Assembly (NCBI RefSeq): GCF_025821665.1
Contig: NZ_JACKSJ010000047.1
Coordinates: forward strand, 1-64,000
Origin: [Mycobacterium] manitobense
Lineage (GTDB): Bacteria > Actinomycetota > Actinomycetes > Mycobacteriales > Mycobacteriaceae
DNA length: 64,000 nt
Direction of reading: 5' to 3'
Below the pieces are notes generated by a model that saw only the letters and a list, made by a program, of their open reading frames with translations, was not told where the DNA came from and did no database searches. The position numbers and the translations under genes were made by a program. Shown in pieces: positions 60,682 through 64,000 of this stretch (within the stretch, counting starts at the first letter, position 1; each line of letters starts with the position of its first letter).

Positions 60682-60990
60682 TCAGGCGGCCTTCGGGTGG
60701 TCGGCGTCGGCCTGCTTCGACAGCCAGAGGCGCTCGACGCGCAGCACCCGCCGGTGCTCCAGCGCGATGAGGCCGCCCCCGGCCGTCACCGCGGCGCCGG
60801 TGACCAATGCGAGCGGCAGCACCCACTGGGTATTGCCGTAGGCGGCCGACGCCACGATCGCGGCCAGACCGACGACGCCGATGGCGATCAACACCAGTCC
60901 GGGGAACCAGAGGGTGTCGATCATGGATTCGCCGGCATGGGGCTGACAGGTACGGGAATGATCCGCAGGATCCTGATGCGCATTTTTCAT
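60682..60990 (-). CDS. Small two-helix membrane protein
   Basis: A 102-residue protein. ATG 60990 has AAGGGAG five bases upstream, which settles the start against an internal ATG at 60924. Two hydrophobic segments, LWFPGLVLIAIGVVGLAAIV and WVLPLALVTGAAVTAGGGLI, are joined by a short loop, with charged ends. Function unknown. It diverges from corA. Confidence 0.78.
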   Translation of the reverse strand: MKNAHQDPADHSRTCQPHAGESMIDTLWFPGLVLIAIGVVGLAAIVASAAYGNTQWVLPLALVTGAAVTAGGGLIALEHRRVLRVERLWLSKQADADHPKAA

Positions 60991-61095
60991 CGCATCTCCC
61001 TTCGAGAGATGTGATCCAGGTTACACCGCTGCTCACGAGAGTCGAGGGTGCTCGCGGAGCACGACGGACATCGACCCGGCTGACATGATGAATCC

Positions 61096-62082
61096 GTGAC
61101 CGACATCCGCGGCCGGTTGTGGCGGCAGGGCGAACCGCAGGATCGTTTCGAGTTCTCCGCCCTGTCGGACTACCTCGCCGACGAGGACATATTGGTCTGG
61201 GTGGACGTCTACGCACCCGATCATGACGACCTCGCGAAGCTGGCCGAGGAACTGGGCCTCAATTCGTGGGCGGTGGAGGACGCTGTCGCCGAATCCGAGC
61301 GCACCAAGGCCAACGTCTATCCCAGCCACACCTTCTTCACGGTGTACGCGGTGTCGCGTGCCGAGCCCGACGACGACAGTGCCTCGACGCTGCAGACCCA
61401 TCGCATCTCGGGTTTCGTGCTGCCCCGCGCGATGGTCACGATTCGGCTGCCCCCGGAGATCGACATCGACGCCGTCTCACTGCGGTTCGACGAGCTCGGC
61501 GGGCAGCAGCACGGCGTCGGCGCGCTCGTGCACGGGCTGCTCGACGTCGTGGTCGACGGGCACTTCGCCGCGGTGCAGGCGCTCGACGACGGCATCGAAT
61601 CGCTCGAGGACGAGCTCTTCGACGAGGAAGGGCCGCGCCGTGGACTGCAGCAGCGGACGTTCCGGCTTCGTAAAGACCTGGTGGAACTGCGCCGCGTCGT
61701 GCTGCCCATGCGCGAGGTCGTCAACTCGATCCAGCACCGCAGGATCGACGCGAAGACCAGCCCCGAACTCGACCCGCTCTACGCCGACCTCTACGACCAC
61801 GTGTTGCGGGCGTCGGAGTGGACGGAGTCGTTGCGCGACATGGTCACCACGGTGTTCGAGACGAATCTGTCCCTGCAGGACGCCCGCCTCAACGCGGTGA
61901 TGAAGAAGCTGACCAGCTGGGCGGCGATCATCGCGGTACCGACCGCCATCACCGGGTTCTACGGTCAGAACGTGCAGTATCCGGGCATCGAGACGGTGCA
62001 GGGTTTCGTCGTCAGTTCGGCGATCATCGTAGTGCTGGTTTGCGTGCTGTACGTGATGTTCAAGCGGCGGGACTGGCTGTAG
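61096..62082 (+). CDS. corA: CorA-family magnesium/divalent cation channel
   Basis: A 328-residue CorA homologue. A large cytoplasmic funnel domain with a long helix (RLRKDLVELRRVVLPM type) is followed by two C-terminal helices, SWAAIIAVPTAITGFYGQNV and VVSSAIIVVLVCVLYVMFKR. The channel-entry signature is YGQN here instead of the usual GMN motif; the QN variant is known in actinobacterial homologues. GTG start, no clear ribosome binding site. Two bases separate its stop from that of the converging flavoprotein. Confidence 0.93.
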   Translation: MTDIRGRLWRQGEPQDRFEFSALSDYLADEDILVWVDVYAPDHDDLAKLAEELGLNSWAVEDAVAESERTKANVYPSHTFFTVYAVSRAEPDDDSASTLQTHRISGFVLPRAMVTIRLPPEIDIDAVSLRFDELGGQQHGVGALVHGLLDVVVDGHFAAVQALDDGIESLEDELFDEEGPRRGLQQRTFRLRKDLVELRRVVLPMREVVNSIQHRRIDAKTSPELDPLYADLYDHVLRASEWTESLRDMVTTVFETNLSLQDARLNAVMKKLTSWAAIIAVPTAITGFYGQNVQYPGIETVQGFVVSSAIIVVLVCVLYVMFKRRDWL

Positions 62083-62083
62083 T

Positions 62084-63271
62084 TCACGACCCGTCGATGT
62101 GCGCGTGCGCGCGAACCAGCCCGGCCGCCTGCCGGTAGTCCTCGTCGGCGTTGAGGCTGAGCACGCCGACCGCCTCGCCGTCCGACTCGTACCAGACGGT
62201 GAACCCATCGCGGTGGTCGATCAGCCGGCTGTGCTGGTAGCTGGTTCCCCAGCCGCGGTACTTCAACGTCGAATCGCCTATGGTGCAAGAGAATTCGGGG
62301 ACGTCGTCCCATGAGCGGGGGTAACCGGCTGCGGTTTCGCCTGCGATCATGCCCTGCCGGGCGGCATCGCGCCAGTGCTCGGCGGCCACATGCCTGCGGG
62401 CGTCGACGTTGTAGGCCAGCGCGACGTCGCCCGCGGCGTACACATCCGAGACCGAGGTGTGCATGTGCTCGTCGGTGACGATGCGACCGCGGTCGGTGCG
62501 CAGGCCCGCCTCGACAGCCAGGCTGATGTCGGGCCGCACGCCGGTGGCCGCGACGACGACGTCGCCGTCGACGGCCTCCCCGGTCGCCAAGGTGACGCCG
62601 CGGTCGTCGATCTCGGCCACCTCGGCGGCGCCGATGAACCGGACACCGTTGTCGGACAAGATCTTCGCGACACGTTCCCCGGCGTCCACGCCGAAACGCC
62701 GCAGCAGCGGCACGGGTTCGCCTGCGACGAGTGTGGTGGCGATGCCGTCGCTGGCCAGGCAGGCCGCCGCCTCACAACCGATCAAGCCGCCGCCGATCAC
62801 CACGGCCGACCGGGCGCTGAGTGCCGCCATCCGCAGCGCCACGGCGTCGGCGAACGAACGCAGGTGCAGGGCGTTCCCCGCGCCGGGCACGTCGAGCGGC
62901 ACCGGGCTCGAGCCGCAGGCCAGGACGCAGTGCCAGTAGGGATAGCGCCTGCCGCCGCGGGTGACCACCTCGCGGTTGTCGACGTCGAGGCACTCGACGG
63001 TGATGCCCAGGACGAGATCCAGGTCGTGGCGGGCGAACCAGTCGGCTGACCTCAGGTCGACGTCCGAGCGCCGGCCGCAGAGGAATTCCTTGCTCAGCGG
63101 CGGCTTCTCGTAGGGCATCGCCGGGTCGGCGGCAAGGATCGTGACGGGCACGCGGGGATGGCGGGCGCGGAAGGCCGAGGCGGCATTCAGTCCCGCCGGT
63201 CCGCTTCCGACGGCGATCAACCCTGATGCCCGCACCCCGTCGGAGTACCCGCGGCGGGCTTTGCTACGCAT
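62084..63271 (-). CDS. FAD-dependent pyridine nucleotide-disulphide/ferredoxin reductase-type oxidoreductase
   Basis: A 395-residue flavoprotein. FAD site VGSGPAGLNAASAF near residue 22, substrate-type motif YEKPPLSKEFLCG typical of ferredoxin/rubredoxin reductases, NAD site VVIGGGLIGCEAAACL, and the second FAD motif VYAAGDVALAYN. Such enzymes pass electrons from NAD(P)H to ferredoxin for oxygenases, but no ferredoxin gene is adjacent. The start could be the GTG at the VRASG codon. It diverges from a MarR regulator. Confidence 0.9.
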   Translation of the reverse strand: MRSKARRGYSDGVRASGLIAVGSGPAGLNAASAFRARHPRVPVTILAADPAMPYEKPPLSKEFLCGRRSDVDLRSADWFARHDLDLVLGITVECLDVDNREVVTRGGRRYPYWHCVLACGSSPVPLDVPGAGNALHLRSFADAVALRMAALSARSAVVIGGGLIGCEAAACLASDGIATTLVAGEPVPLLRRFGVDAGERVAKILSDNGVRFIGAAEVAEIDDRGVTLATGEAVDGDVVVAATGVRPDISLAVEAGLRTDRGRIVTDEHMHTSVSDVYAAGDVALAYNVDARRHVAAEHWRDAARQGMIAGETAAGYPRSWDDVPEFSCTIGDSTLKYRGWGTSYQHSRLIDHRDGFTVWYESDGEAVGVLSLNADEDYRQAAGLVRAHAHIDGS

Positions 63272-63368
63272 CGAGTTCCGCGAACGTCATTATTGCAGCG
63301 GCGGCCGCGCCGGTGGTTGAGGCGTCGTAGCGGCCCTCCTGCGGCGCCAGCCCCGGCTTCTCTCGATA

Positions 63369-63391
63369 AATATGTATGTGCTATGCATATT
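63369..63391. promoter_or_regulatory. AT-rich palindrome before marR
   Basis: AATATG (63369-63374) and CATATT (63386-63391) are perfect arms, extended by near matches TA/TG, in a notably AT-rich patch just two bases before the MarR ATG. Fits a MarR operator and lies in the promoter shared with the divergent flavoprotein. Confidence 0.65.
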
Positions 63392-63393
63392 AA

Positions 63394-63855
63394 ATGGCTC
63401 AGTCGCGCTACGACCACCTCGACGAGCTGCTGACGCGCATCCACGTGGTTCGCCAGCGGCCGGAATGGCGCCGCCTGCTGCTCAGCGACGCCGACCCGGT
63501 GTCGGTGTCGAGCCTGCGGGTGCTGCGCGCCGTCGAACAGCGCGACCTCGCGGGTCAGCCCGCATCGATCGGTGACATCGCCGACTACCTGGCCGTCGAG
63601 CACTCCACCGCGAGCCGCACCGTCGCATCCGTCGTCGCCGCCGGCCTGTTGACGAAAACCGTTGCCGCCGAGGATCAACGTCGATCATCCCTGGCGCTGA
63701 CCGACGTCGGCCGCAAAGCCCTCGCTCAGGTCACCGACCGCAGGCGCGAACTGGTCACCGATGTCATCGCGCACTGGCCCGACGACGACGTCGACGCGCT
63801 GGTGGGGCTGCTGGACCGGCTCGCAGTCGACTTCGAGGGCCGGGTGCGCCGATGA
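63394..63855 (+). CDS. MarR family transcriptional regulator
   Basis: A 153-residue MarR-type winged helix. The recognition region is ADYLAVEHSTASRTVASVVA, followed by the wing EDQRRSSLALTDVGRKAL. The ATG 63394 is directly after an operator-like palindrome and has no Shine-Dalgarno, suggesting leaderless mRNA. Its stop overlaps the start of an MFS transporter as ATGA, so it probably represses its own efflux pump operon. Confidence 0.94.
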   Translation: MAQSRYDHLDELLTRIHVVRQRPEWRRLLLSDADPVSVSSLRVLRAVEQRDLAGQPASIGDIADYLAVEHSTASRTVASVVAAGLLTKTVAAEDQRRSSLALTDVGRKALAQVTDRRRELVTDVIAHWPDDDVDALVGLLDRLAVDFEGRVRR

Positions 63856-64000
63856 CGGCCGAAGCCACCGCCGCCGCTCCCCCGCAACCACGCCGCGCAC
63901 TGCGGCTGATGTTCGACCCGACGTTCGGGACGCTGTTCTGGGGCAAGATGTTCGCCGTCGTCGCCGTGTACATCCACGGGATGGTGTCGGCCATCGTCAT
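63852..64000 (+). CDS. MFS-type transporter, N-terminal part only
   Basis: Starts at ATG 63852, overlapping the marR stop, and is cut by the window end after about 49 residues. A short cytoplasmic Ala/Pro start leads to FDPTFGTLFWGKMFAVVAVY, the usual beginning of the first membrane helix in drug-efflux MFS proteins. The MarR-MFS pairing supports an efflux role. Confidence 0.75.
   Translation, partial: MTAEATAAAPPQPRRALRLMFDPTFGTLFWGKMFAVVAVYIHGMVSAIV

Overview
The window is a high-GC actinobacterial chromosome segment, almost certainly from a rapidly growing mycobacterium (Mycolicibacterium type). The evidence is mycolic-acid genes (two cyclopropane-synthase-family methyltransferases and hadABC), mceG, F420-dependent enzymes, an RpoB with mycobacterial sequence, and a gene order that follows M. 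tuberculosis from about Rv0632c to Rv0686 in reverse. All homology statements come from reading the translations and from memory of the families; no search was run.

Layout. Bases 1-5200 hold a membrane-protein fragment and the str operon, transcribed leftward: rpsL-rpsG-fusA-tuf, with a promoter, a structured leader and a strong terminator. Bases 5250-8051 hold a TetR regulator, two DUF3558 lipoproteins and two divergent DUF3060 envelope proteins. Bases 8067-12158 are an acyl-CoA operon, fadE8-echA4-PaaX regulator-echA, with overlapping stops and starts. Bases 12207-16647 hold an uncharacterised membrane protein paired with a peptidoglycan-binding-like protein whose ribosome binding site lies in a hairpin, a PAP2 membrane protein, endonuclease IV, and a frameshifted alpha/beta hydrolase. 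Bases 16698-24500 are rpoB-rpoC. Bases 24693-28800 hold a secreted hydrolase, mceG and rplJ-rplL. Bases 29108-38300 hold an orphan flavoprotein and a five-gene leftward cluster: EEP phosphodiesterase, GH38 alpha-mannosidase, SurA-N-like protein, ROK kinase and LLM oxidoreductase.

Bases 38319-45157 hold small stress or detoxification genes: a nucleotidyltransferase, a WYL regulator with two DinB proteins, a TetR regulator with an MpaB oxygenase, AarF and LipG. Bases 45287-47241 are a reduced two-gene mmaA cluster. An ECF42-type sigma factor with its YCII/DGPF partner and galU follow. Bases 50340-55172 are rplA, rplK, nusG, secE, tRNA-Trp, hadC-hadB-hadA, rpmG, tRNA-Met and tRNA-Thr, all leftward. 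Bases 55300-64000 are more lineage-specific: a glyoxalase II-like enzyme, a DUF2235-like protein without its nucleophile, a membrane protein, an echA3-TetR operon, an F420 enzyme, CorA, a ferredoxin-reductase-type flavoprotein and a MarR-MFS operon cut by the window end.

The core genes are ordinary. The more interesting signals are local: palindromic operators beside nearly every small regulator, an RBS-sequestering hairpin at 13830-13866, a serine at HadA position 61 (the thiacetazone/isoxyl-reactive cysteine in M. tuberculosis), loss of mmaA1 and mmaA3 from the mmaA cluster, a DUF2235-like protein with no GxSxG serine, and a SurA-N-like protein in the slot named fabD2 in M. tuberculosis.
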